Shown here piece by piece: positions 1 to 5,499 of a stretch of 7,320 bases of DNA. Both the position numbers and the translations under genes were made by a program. Positions within the stretch are counted from its first letter, which is position 1. Each line of letters starts with the position of its first letter. Under the pieces are notes generated by a model, which searched no databases, had not been told where the DNA came from, and was given only the letters and a program-made list of their open reading frames with translations. Source of the stretch: Candidatus Rokubacteria bacterium RIFCSPLOWO2_02_FULL_72_37 (lineage in GTDB: Bacteria > Methylomirabilota > Methylomirabilia > Rokubacteriales > CSP1-6); NCBI GenBank assembly GCA_001790315.1, contig MGCE01000149.1, forward strand, positions 1 through 7,320, in the 5' to 3' direction.

Positions 1-823
1 CGAGCAGGAAATACATCGCCCGCAGGCCGAGGATCGCGAAGACGTTGGAGGTGTAGACGATCAGCGGCTCGCCGGTCAGCGCGAAGATCGCCGGGACCGA
101 GTCCACGGCGAAGATCACGTCCGTGATCTCGACGAACAGGAGCGTGACGAAAAGCGGCGTCGCGTGGAGCGCGCCGTCGAGGCGGACGAAGAAGCGCGGA
201 CCGTGGAAGTCCGGCGTCACGGGGACGACGCGCCGGAACAGCCGGATCACGGGGTTCTTCTCCGGGTCGAGCCCCTGGGCGGGCGCGAGCATCATCTTGA
301 GGCCGGTCACGACCAGGAACGCGCCGAAGAGCCAGGCGATCCAGCGGAGGTGCAGCAGCAGCGAGCCGAGGGCGATGAAGACCGACCGGAAGACCAGGGC
401 GCCCGCGATGCCGTAGAAGAGGACGCGATGCTGGTACCTGGCCGGCACGGCGAAATACCCGAAGATCATGACGAAGATGAAGATGTTGTCCACCGAGAGC
501 GACTTCTCGACCAGGTAGCCCGTGAGGAACTCGAGCGCGGCCCCCCCGGCCGCCGCCTCCGGGTGGAGGCCGGGGACCGCCGCGAGTCGCGGATCCCGCG
601 GGAACGCCCAGAGCGCGTAGCGCCAGAGCGCCAGGTTGAAGGCGAGCGCCAGCAGCACCCACACGCCCGACCAGACGGCCGCTTCCCGGATGCCAACGGC
701 GTGGGCGTCCCGGTGGAAGACGCCCAGGTCGAGCGCGAGCAGGACCAGCACGCCGCCGGTGAACGCAGCGTAGAGCCACCAGTACTGAGCGAACGGGAAC
801 AGCAGATCGGCGCTCAGAGGCAC
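1..823 (-). CDS. TerC/Alx-family integral membrane protein (3' end cut by window edge)
   Basis: 274 residues are visible; the C-terminus lies beyond position 1. This is a polytopic inner-membrane protein of the TerC family. Characterised members (E. coli Alx, the Bacillus TerC proteins) are linked to Mn(2+) export or metalation and to tellurite resistance. Seen in the sequence: hydrophobic segments at about residues 14-33, 50-68, 99-122, 134-155, 160-180, 222-248 and 258-274. The family hallmark SVDNIFIF (V111-D112-N113) and the second acidic repeat EITDVIFAVDSVPAIFAL (E232, D235, D241) are both intact. These paired Asp/Asn-bearing helices are the presumed metal path. No ATG fits the start. 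GTG at 823-821 is chosen because it gives MPLSADLLFPFAQYWWLY and has GAGG 12 nt upstream (839-836); the in-frame stop at 847-845 belongs to the preceding gene. It is the last visible gene of the minus-strand unit, 21 nt after the universal stress gene. Metal specificity cannot be read from sequence, and the start is uncertain. Confidence 0.93.
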   Translation of the reverse strand, partial: MPLSADLLFPFAQYWWLYAAFTGGVLVLLALDLGVFHRDAHAVGIREAAVWSGVWVLLALAFNLALWRYALWAFPRDPRLAAVPGLHPEAAAGGAALEFLTGYLVEKSLSVDNIFIFVMIFGYFAVPARYQHRVLFYGIAGALVFRSVFIALGSLLLHLRWIAWLFGAFLVVTGLKMMLAPAQGLDPEKNPVIRLFRRVVPVTPDFHGPRFFVRLDGALHATPLFVTLLFVEITDVIFAVDSVPAIFALTGEPLIVYTSNVFAILGLRAMYFLL

Positions 824-844
824 ACCGGATTGGCGCCTCGGCGC

Positions 845-1729
845 TCAGCGCACGATGAGGACCGGCGCCGGGCACCGCGTCAGCGCGCCCTCGGCGACGC
901 TGCCGAGCAGCAGCCGGGCGACGCCGTCGGTGCCGCGCGCGCCGACCACGAGCAGCCGCGCGCGCGAGGCGCCGACCACGGAGAGGAGCTCGGCGAGCGG
1001 TGCCCCGGTGCGCACGAGCGGGCGCGGGGTGACGCCGGCGCGGCGCAGCGCCACCGCCGCGCGGGCGAGCTCACGCCTCGCGCGCGCCCGCCGCTCGGCC
1101 GTGAGGGCCGCGAGCTCCCGCGCGAGCGCGGCCCGGACCGCGGCGGGCATGAGGCCAAGGGACGGCGCGCCGATGGGCTCGAGGACGCGGACCAGCGTGA
1201 CGCGCGTGCCGCGCGAGCGCGCCAGACCCGCCACGAAGGCGACGGCCCGCCGGGCGTTCGCCGAGCCGTCCACGCCGACGACGAGGCGACGCACGTCCCG
1301 CCCGCGCCGCTTCACGACGAGCACGGCGCAGGTCGCCTGGCGCAGCACGTCCCGCACGACGTCGCCCAGCAGCAGGCGCCGGAAGGCGCTCCGGCTCCGC
1401 CACCCGAGCACGATCACGTCCGCCCGCATCCGCCGCGCCTCGCCCAGGATCGCGGGGACCGGGTCCTGATCCACCAGGACGGCCTCCGCGTCCGGCCAGC
1501 GCTGCGCGAGCGTGCGGCGCGCCCGTGCGGCGACGCGCCGCGACCCGTGTTCGAGCCCGGCGCGCACGGCGGCTGGCCGACCACCCATCGCCGCGCTGCG
1601 CTGCGCGGTGACGCTGCGCACGCGGGTGCCCGCGGGCCAGGGAAACGCGATCGTCATCGCCAGGGCCGCCCGGGCCCCCGGCGAGCCATCCACCGCGACC
1701 AGTACCCGCAATCCCTGGCGTCCCGTCAT
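845..1729 (-). CDS. Tandem-domain universal stress protein (UspA family)
   Basis: The product is a 294-residue cytoplasmic protein with two fused Usp domains (about residues 7-141 and 148-294). Usp proteins bind ATP or related nucleotides, and expression rises in starvation, oxidative or respiratory stress. Each domain opens with beta1 followed by VDGS (D14 and D154). Domain 2 carries a perfect G-2x-G-9x-G-S nucleotide-binding motif (G263, G266, G276, S277, in GARGTDGVARLLLGSV). In domain 1 the equivalent stretch GWRSRSAFRRLLLGDV has Ser for the second Gly and Asp for the final Ser (G109, G122, D123), so that site looks degenerate. The ATG at 1729 is preferred over the in-frame GTG at 1759. 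It has GGGAGG exactly 8 nt upstream (1743-1738), whereas the longer form would overlap the preceding gene and add a non-Usp leader. The gene lies 23 nt after the CarS-like gene and 21 nt before the TerC gene, so co-transcription is likely. Confidence 0.95.
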   Translation of the reverse strand: MTGRQGLRVLVAVDGSPGARAALAMTIAFPWPAGTRVRSVTAQRSAAMGGRPAAVRAGLEHGSRRVAARARRTLAQRWPDAEAVLVDQDPVPAILGEARRMRADVIVLGWRSRSAFRRLLLGDVVRDVLRQATCAVLVVKRRGRDVRRLVVGVDGSANARRAVAFVAGLARSRGTRVTLVRVLEPIGAPSLGLMPAAVRAALARELAALTAERRARARRELARAAVALRRAGVTPRPLVRTGAPLAELLSVVGASRARLLVVGARGTDGVARLLLGSVAEGALTRCPAPVLIVR

Positions 1730-1737
1730 GGTCGGTC

Positions 1738-1743
1738 CCTCCC
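1738..1743 (-). promoter_or_regulatory. Ribosome binding site of the universal stress gene
   Basis: On the minus strand this reads GGGAGG, 8 nt before the ATG at 1729. It is the best Shine-Dalgarno sequence in the left operon and settles the start in favour of 1729 rather than the upstream GTG at 1759. Confidence 0.75.
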
Positions 1744-1752
1744 GGAAGCGTA

Positions 1753-2262
1753 TCACCACCGCGTCTCACGGATGCCGAGTGCCCAGCCGAGGTGGTTGAC
1801 GAGGATGTGTCCGATCCCGCTCACGACGAGGATCACCAGGACGTCCGTCCACCCGAGCGCGGCCCCCGGCCCGCCGAGCACGAGCGCCCCCACGACGAAG
1901 TCGAGCTGGTCGAACGGTACCCACGGGGCGCCGGGCGCGATGCCCCGCCGCCGCTTGAAGAAACTCTTGGCGCTGTCGCCCGCCATCGCGCCGCACCCGA
2001 ACCGGAGCCCGAGGAGCGCCCAGTCGTCGTACGCGACGATGTCGCCGGCCCACCCGAGGCGCGACTGGACCAGGGTGGCCAGGACGGCGCCGGTGACGCC
2101 TGCGGCGAAGCCGAGGACGGTCTTGTGGCTGCCGAGCCAGCGCCGGCTGAGCGGCGGGTTCCAGCCGCCCCAGTACTTGACGAAGGGCGGCGCCATGTTC
2201 GCGATGTACGCCGGGGCCATGAAATACGCGAGCTGCGCCGCGCGGGCGACGACGTCGCTCAT
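1753..2262 (-). CDS. CarS-like CDP-archaeol synthase homologue (DUF46 family)
   Basis: This 169-residue membrane protein matches, at full family length, the CarS/DUF46 family. In archaea CarS transfers CMP from CTP to unsaturated archaetidic acid, forming CDP-archaeol, the ether-lipid counterpart of CdsA. The motif series is seen in order: PAYIANMAP (residues 17-25), GSHKT (44-48), GDSAKSFFKRR (95-105; D96, K99, K103) and PGAPWVPFDQLDF (110-122; D118, D121). The acidic and basic residues correspond to the CTP/metal-binding face of the CdsA-like fold. About five hydrophobic helices are visible (roughly 10-28, 48-67, 81-102, 118-137, 139-163). Archaeal proteins usually read KTWRG after the first loop; here it is KTVLG. 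ATG at 2262 overlaps the stop of the upstream permease (ATGA), with GAGGA closely spaced before it. Family assignment rests on recognised motifs. The substrate in this bacterium is unknown and may not be an archaeal lipid. Confidence 0.88.
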   Translation of the reverse strand: MSDVVARAAQLAYFMAPAYIANMAPPFVKYWGGWNPPLSRRWLGSHKTVLGFAAGVTGAVLATLVQSRLGWAGDIVAYDDWALLGLRFGCGAMAGDSAKSFFKRRRGIAPGAPWVPFDQLDFVVGALVLGGPGAALGWTDVLVILVVSGIGHILVNHLGWALGIRETRW

Positions 2263-3314
2263 GCGTCCTCGCCGGACCACTCGCGCCAGAGGGCGAGGAG
2301 CAGCGCGACCGCGGCGGGGCCGAGGAAGAGCCCGATCGAGCCGAAGGCCATGAGGCCTCCGAGCACGCCGAAGAACGCGAGGAGAAACGGGACGCGTCCG
2401 GCGCCGGCGAGGAACCACGAGCGGATCAGGTTGTCCACCATGCTCACCACCACGACGCCCCAGAGCAGCAGCAGCACGCCCGCCAGATGGCGTCCCTGGA
2501 GCAGCAGCCACGCGGCGGACGGCGCGTACACGAGCGGCGCGCCGATCGGCGTCAGCGCCAGGATCACGGTGAGCGCCCCGAGGAGCACGGGCGCGCGGAG
2601 GCCCGCGACCCAGCATCCGATCGTCACGAGCGCGCCCTGCGTGAGCGCGGTGAGGAGCGTGCCGTACATCACGGCGCGCACCGTCTGGCCCATCGGACGG
2701 AAGAGCGCCAGCGTCCGTCGTCCACCGAGACGCAGGGCCGCGCGGTCGATGGCCGGCGCGAGCTCGCCCCCGTCCCGATAGACGAAGAAGAGGGTGAAGA
2801 CGACGAGCACGACCTCGATCATGAACCGGCCGAGGTCGCCGACCGCGCTCGTCGTCGCGCCGACCAGGGTGCCCGCGCGCGCGACCGCCCATCGCTGGAG
2901 CGGAGTCGGATCGGCGAGGACGCCCGCGAGGCGGGCGGCGAGCTCCGGGCCGACGGCCGGCAGCCGCTCGACCGTCGCGATCAGATCCGCGGGGCCCCTC
3001 GCGATCCACGCCCTGAAGTCCACGAAGGCGCGCTGCGCTTCGGCGGCGAGGGCGAGCGAGACCAGCACCGCGGGCACCACGACGACGAGCACCACGAGCA
3101 TGGTCGTCACCGCGGCAGCCCACCCCGTGCGCCCGCCGAGGCCCTGCTCGATCCGCCTGAACGCGGGCCAGCTGGCGAAGGCGAGGATCGCGGCCCACCC
3201 GATGGGCACGACGAACGGCCACAGCACGAGGAGCGCCGCGCCGATGATCAGCGCCGTTCCGGCGAGCTCCGCCCACCGCTGGCTTCCGGGCGTGGTCATG
3301 GGCGGGCCCAGCAT
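2259..3314 (-). CDS. AI-2E/PerM (UPF0118) family transporter
   Basis: The product is a 351-residue polytopic membrane protein of the AI-2E exporter-like family. Family members are proposed to export autoinducer-2 (TqsA) or to act in Na+/H+ antiport, and most are uncharacterised. Hydrophobic segments lie at about residues 17-34, 36-48, 65-90, 160-178, 217-237, 241-256, 258-272, 278-292 and 308-342, separated by the characteristic amphipathic non-membrane stretch (about 92-155). Family signatures visible are FFVYRDGGEL (176-185), LTPIGAPLVYAPSAAWLLLQG (254-274), VDNLIRSWF (293-301) and GGLMAFGSIGLFLGPAAVAL (319-338). Length is normal. Two starts are possible, ATG at 3314 and ATG at 3299 (MTTPGSQRW); neither has a good Shine-Dalgarno sequence, so the N-terminus may be five residues shorter. 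It is the first gene of the minus-strand unit, and its TGA overlaps the ATG of the CarS-like gene by 4 nt. The transported substrate cannot be told from sequence. Confidence 0.93.
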   Translation of the reverse strand: MLGPPMTTPGSQRWAELAGTALIIGAALLVLWPFVVPIGWAAILAFASWPAFRRIEQGLGGRTGWAAAVTTMLVVLVVVVPAVLVSLALAAEAQRAFVDFRAWIARGPADLIATVERLPAVGPELAARLAGVLADPTPLQRWAVARAGTLVGATTSAVGDLGRFMIEVVLVVFTLFFVYRDGGELAPAIDRAALRLGGRRTLALFRPMGQTVRAVMYGTLLTALTQGALVTIGCWVAGLRAPVLLGALTVILALTPIGAPLVYAPSAAWLLLQGRHLAGVLLLLWGVVVVSMVDNLIRSWFLAGAGRVPFLLAFFGVLGGLMAFGSIGLFLGPAAVALLLALWREWSGEDA

Positions 3315-3370
3315 ACCAGCGTCGACACGCCCGCAGGGGAGGGTTGCGCGGGCGCCGTCGACGGGCGAGA
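3315..3370. promoter_or_regulatory. Short divergent intergenic region between permease and holin-like gene
   Basis: This 56-bp gap separates the divergently read permease operon and the plus-strand holin-like gene, so it must hold or overlap both promoters. It contains two copies of the palindrome GTCGAC (3321-3326 and 3357-3362), each preceded by C, with identical positions 36 bp apart. A purine-rich GGGGAGGG lies at 3336-3343. No convincing -35/-10 pair was recognised. The palindromes could be operator half-sites or chance in GC-rich DNA. Confidence 0.3.
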
Positions 3371-3748
3371 GTGACGCTCGTGGGCTTTCTCATCCGGGTG
3401 CTCGTCAACGGGCTCGCGATCTACCTGGTCGCGCGGATCGTGCCGGGGATCGCCGTCAGCAGCGTGCTGACGGCGCTCGGTGCCGGCCTCGTGCTCGGGC
3501 TGGTCAACGCGATCGTGCGCCCGATTCTCATCGTGCTGACGCTGCCCGCGACGCTCCTGACGTTGGGGCTCTTCCTCTTCGTGCTGAACGCCTTCTGCCT
3601 CTGGCTCACGTCCCGGCTCGTCGGGGGCTTCGAGGTCCACGGAGCCTGGGCGGCGCTCGCTGGCGCCTTCCTGATCAGCGCCGTGAGCTGGGTCCTGAAC
3701 GCGTTCGTGAGTGATCGCGGGCGCATCGTCGTCGTCACGCGCCGCTAG
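3371..3748 (+). CDS. Phage-holin-4_2 type (PF04020-like) four-helix membrane protein
   Basis: This small (125 aa) hydrophobic protein belongs to the widespread family named after mycobacteriophage 4-TM holins but found as a chromosomal gene in most bacterial phyla, where its function is unknown. Four membrane segments are seen at about residues 3-22, 29-47, 50-79 and 92-114. The family signature NAIVRPILIVLTLPATLLTL (45-64), followed by GLFLFVLNAFCLWL, is intact. The tail is short and basic (TRR). GTG at 3371 is used as start. GTG at 3380 (protein starting MGFLIRVLV) is an equally typical alternative. TTG at 3344 is less likely because its purine tract abuts the start and the extra residues are very basic. 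It is transcribed divergently from the permease operon and stands alone. No endolysin or phage gene lies nearby, so a lytic role is not supported. Confidence 0.88.
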   Translation: MTLVGFLIRVLVNGLAIYLVARIVPGIAVSSVLTALGAGLVLGLVNAIVRPILIVLTLPATLLTLGLFLFVLNAFCLWLTSRLVGGFEVHGAWAALAGAFLISAVSWVLNAFVSDRGRIVVVTRR

Positions 3749-3888
3749 CGCCCACCTCCTCCCTGCTCAGCCCCTGGCCAGCCAGGCGGGAGCACTCCTG
3801 GTAAGAAATCGCGCAGTCCTTGGGGCCGGCGAGATCGTCCATCCGGAAAACATGAGTCAATCTAGCCAGTTCTGACTCGACGCCGGGT

Positions 3889-3903
3889 TGGTATCGGCCT
3901 TGC
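3889..3903 (+). promoter_or_regulatory. Possible sigma-54 (-24/-12) promoter element
   Basis: The sequence reads TGGTAT-N5-TTGC, against the sigma-54 consensus TGGCAC-N5-TTGC. The GG and GC dinucleotides have the required 10-bp spacing. Transcription would start about 12 nt on, near 3915, just ahead of the AGGAGG ribosome binding site at 3918-3923, which leaves a very short leader. The CAC block is poorly matched. Such a pattern arises by chance fairly often in GC-rich DNA, so this is a suggestion only. Confidence 0.25.
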
Positions 3904-3917
3904 GACGGAGCCTGGGC

Positions 3918-3923
3918 AGGAGG
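3918..3923 (+). promoter_or_regulatory. Ribosome binding site of the zinc-ribbon gene
   Basis: A perfect AGGAGG lies 9 nt before the ATG at 3933. It fixes that start over the upstream in-frame GTG-like codon at 3888, and it supports this very small ORF as a real gene that also feeds translation of the coupled mlaC-like gene. Confidence 0.8.
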
Positions 3924-3932
3924 TCAACGACA

Positions 3933-4121
3933 ATGATCAGCACGATGGTCAGATCGCTCTCGCGGGTCCCGATCCAGCTCCGGAGCCTCGCCGTGTGCGT
4001 GGCGTGCGAGGAGTGCTTCGAGCTGGGCGTCTCGACGTGCCCGTCGTGCGGGAGCGACGAGTACGTGCCGCTCCTGCACCAGCTCGAAGGCCGGATTCTC
4101 AACCTGACGAGCCTCAACTGA
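3933..4121 (+). CDS. Small five-cysteine zinc-ribbon protein, function unknown
   Basis: This 62-residue protein has the cysteine pattern C22-x2-C25-x2-C28-x7-C36-x2-C39 (CVACEEC ... CPSCGS). That is the shape of a zinc ribbon with one spare cysteine. A basic N-terminal third (MVRSLSRVPIQLRSLAV) precedes it, and a short tail rich in Leu and Asn follows. There is no signal peptide of convincing length, so it is probably cytoplasmic, possibly membrane-surface or nucleic-acid associated. A perfect ribosome binding site supports ATG 3933. Its TGA overlaps the ATG of the mlaC-like gene (TGATG at 4119-4123), so the two are translationally coupled. I do not recognise a characterised family. Small proteins ending in CPxCGS followed by a short tail are common as hypothetical proteins in related GC-rich genomes, by recollection only. 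It could be a regulator, a metal sensor or an accessory of the coupled gene. Confidence 0.78.
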   Translation: MISTMVRSLSRVPIQLRSLAVCVACEECFELGVSTCPSCGSDEYVPLLHQLEGRILNLTSLN

Positions 4122-4714
4122 TGAGGCAGCCTGGCCGGGCGACGCTGCTCGCCCTCCCGCTGGCGCTGGCACTGGCAGCCCCGGCCGCGTGGGCCGGCGA
4201 GCCGGCGGACCAGCTGTTCGCCCGCATCGACGAGGTGCTGAAGATCCTCGAGGACCCGGCGCTCAAGCCGGCCGCGCGGGCCCAGGAGCGGCGCGACGCG
4301 ATCCGCCGCGTTGCGGAGGACATCTTCGACTTCCACGAGATCACCCGGCGCAGCCTCGGCCGCCACTGGCACGCACGGACCCCGGCCGAGCGCCTGGAGT
4401 TCACGCGGCTCTTCGCCGAGCTCCTCGAGCGCTCCTACATCGGCAAACTCGAGCTCTACGGCGGCGAGCGGATCACGCTGCTCGGCGACTCCGTGGAGGG
4501 TGACGTCGCGACCGTGCGGACCCGGATCGTCACCAGGAAAGGCTCCGAGATCCCGGTGGAGTACCGCATGCTACGGCAGGCCGCGCGGTGGCGCGCGTAC
4601 GACGTCGCGATCGAGGGCGTGAGCCTCATCGCCAACTACCGCACCCAGTTCGACAAGGTCATCCAGCGCACGTCCTTCCAGCAGCTGGTGAAGCAGGTCC
4701 GCGACAAGCAGTAG
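4121..4714 (+). CDS. mlaC: MlaC/Ttg2D-family periplasmic phospholipid-binding protein
   Basis: The product is a 197-residue secreted protein of the MlaC/Ttg2 (toluene tolerance, PF05494) family. In E. coli MlaC ferries phospholipids across the periplasm between the outer-membrane MlaA complex and the inner-membrane MlaFEDB ABC transporter; HpnM of hopanoid clusters is a relative. A typical signal peptide is visible: basic MRQPGR, hydrophobic core 8-20, and an AWA cleavage site after residue 25. The mature part shows family features: RRVAEDIFDFHEITRRSLGRHW (62-83), the FTRLFAELLERSYIGKLELY segment (94-113), the strand-rich GDVATVRTRIV and IPVEYRML, and the closing WRAYDVAIEGVSLIANYRTQF (157-177). 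The start at 4121 is fixed by the TGATG overlap with the zinc-ribbon gene and by the signal peptide; its own Shine-Dalgarno sequence is weak, fitting translational coupling. No mlaD, mlaE, mlaF or hopanoid genes adjoin it here, so its partners must be elsewhere. The symbol is by family only. Confidence 0.93.
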   Translation: MRQPGRATLLALPLALALAAPAAWAGEPADQLFARIDEVLKILEDPALKPAARAQERRDAIRRVAEDIFDFHEITRRSLGRHWHARTPAERLEFTRLFAELLERSYIGKLELYGGERITLLGDSVEGDVATVRTRIVTRKGSEIPVEYRMLRQAARWRAYDVAIEGVSLIANYRTQFDKVIQRTSFQQLVKQVRDKQ

Positions 4715-4722
4715 CCCCCCGA

Positions 4723-5499
4723 TCAGCGCCCGCGCCACTCGGGCTTCCGCTTCTCGAGGAAGGCGCGCACACCTTCACGGAAGTCGTCGCTCAGGTAACA
4801 GGAGAGGATGATGTCCTCGGCGTCACGGAGCGCCGCGGGGGCGGTGACCCGGCGCGTGGCCTCCTTCACCGCGGCCAGCGTCAGCGGTGCCAGCTCGGTC
4901 AGGTGCCGCGCCAGCTCCTGAACGCGCGCCGCGAGCGCCACCGCCGGGTGGACCTCGTCGGCCAGGCCGATCGCCTTCGCCTCGGCGGCGTCCACGAGCC
5001 GCGCGGTCAACAGCATGTTGCGGGCGCGCACCGGCCCGACGGTCGCCGCCAGGAGCGAGAACGAGAGCGGCGCGGTGCAGTTGCCGAGCGTGCGCGCGAC
5101 CGGCGCGCCGAAGCGCGCATGCGCCGCCGCCAGGCGCAGGTCGCACGCGAGGGACATGAAGAGGCCCCCGCCGACAGCGTCCCCCTGCACCATCGCGATC
5201 GTCGGCTTGCGCATGCCGTGCAGGCGCGCGAGGACACGCGTGATCCGCGCCTCGTAGGCGAGCGCGTCCTCGCGCGTGGTGACGTCGAGGAACCGGCGGA
5301 TGTCGGTGCCGCTGGCGAAGGCGCGGTCGCCTGCGCCGCGCAGGACCACCACCCTGACGGCCTGCTCCGCGTCGAACTCTTCGCAGAGGTCGTGCAGCGC
5401 GTCGTACATCTCGAAGGTCATCGCGTTGCGCGCGTCGGGCCGATTGAACGTCACGCTCGCCACGTGTCCGTCGCGTTCGACGACGAGGTCGTCGGTCAT
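4723..5499 (-). CDS. Enoyl-CoA hydratase/isomerase (crotonase) family protein lacking both catalytic Glu
   Basis: The product is 258 residues, full length for the crotonase superfamily, which acts on acyl-CoA thioesters. The oxyanion-hole elements are present: FASGTDI (61-67) and GDAVGGGLF (106-114; G111). FNRPDARNAM (18-27) is the usual N-terminal motif, and the C-terminus FREGVRAFLEKRKPEWRGR is typical. Aligned by eye to rat mitochondrial hydratase, the positions of Glu144 and Glu164 are F114 and V134, so classical water addition is unlikely. The stretch FGAPVARTLGNCTAP (130-144) resembles a recurring ARTLGNC subgroup, from memory. It may be an isomerase, hydrolase or another CoA enzyme. 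ATG 5499 overlaps the stop of the upstream TPR/ATPase gene (ATGA), indicating an operon with translational coupling. Its own Shine-Dalgarno sequence is poor. It converges on mlaC with only 8 nt between stops and no clear terminator. The reading frame stays open far upstream of 5499, but that is a shadow of the neighbouring gene. Confidence 0.93.
   Translation of the reverse strand: MTDDLVVERDGHVASVTFNRPDARNAMTFEMYDALHDLCEEFDAEQAVRVVVLRGAGDRAFASGTDIRRFLDVTTREDALAYEARITRVLARLHGMRKPTIAMVQGDAVGGGLFMSLACDLRLAAAHARFGAPVARTLGNCTAPLSFSLLAATVGPVRARNMLLTARLVDAAEAKAIGLADEVHPAVALAARVQELARHLTELAPLTLAAVKEATRRVTAPAALRDAEDIILSCYLSDDFREGVRAFLEKRKPEWRGR

Larger units (their letters stand above)
3749..3932. other. 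Intergenic region upstream of the zinc-ribbon/mlaC pair
   Basis: This 184-bp non-coding stretch is slightly richer in A/T than its surroundings around 3800-3880. It holds imperfect short hairpins: CCTGG/CCAGG at 3773-3786, with a competing CCTGG at 3797-3801 that could pair with the same CCAGG. No U-tract follows, so a rho-independent terminator for the holin-like gene is not demonstrated. A 6-bp inverted repeat GAGTCA...TGACTC (3854-3859, 3873-3878) and a sigma-54-like element at 3889-3903 lie further down. No ORF with a believable start and ribosome binding site was seen here apart from the next gene. Confidence 0.5.

Noticed and set aside
164..2353. 729-codon open frame on the plus strand opposite the TerC, Usp and CarS-like genes.
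   Set aside because: It is antisense to three well-supported genes, is very rich in Arg, Pro, Ala, Glu and His with no recognisable domain, and is expected from GC-rich codon bias.
2487..3374. 295-codon plus-strand open frame opposite the permease.
   Set aside because: It is rich in Arg, Glu, Asp and His without structure and lies entirely antisense to a convincing membrane protein; a shadow.
3371..3748. Prophage remnant suggested by the holin-family name.
   Set aside because: No other phage gene, attachment repeat or change in base composition is seen, and the family is common in bacterial chromosomes.
3773..3801. Overlapping short hairpins (CCTGG-CCAGG-CCTGG) after the holin-like gene, considered as a terminator or attenuator.
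   Set aside because: The stems are only 5-6 bp with tight loops and no U-tract, and no leader peptide or riboswitch-like conserved core is visible.
3854..3878. Inverted repeat GAGTCA-N13-TGACTC as an operator.
   Set aside because: Six-bp arms at this spacing are expected by chance in a region of this size, and the arms do not extend. It is kept only as a side note to the promoter finding.
4712..4725. Bidirectional terminator between the convergent mlaC and crotonase genes.
   Set aside because: Only 8 nt separate the stop codons and no hairpin with a T-run is present; termination must rely on another mechanism.
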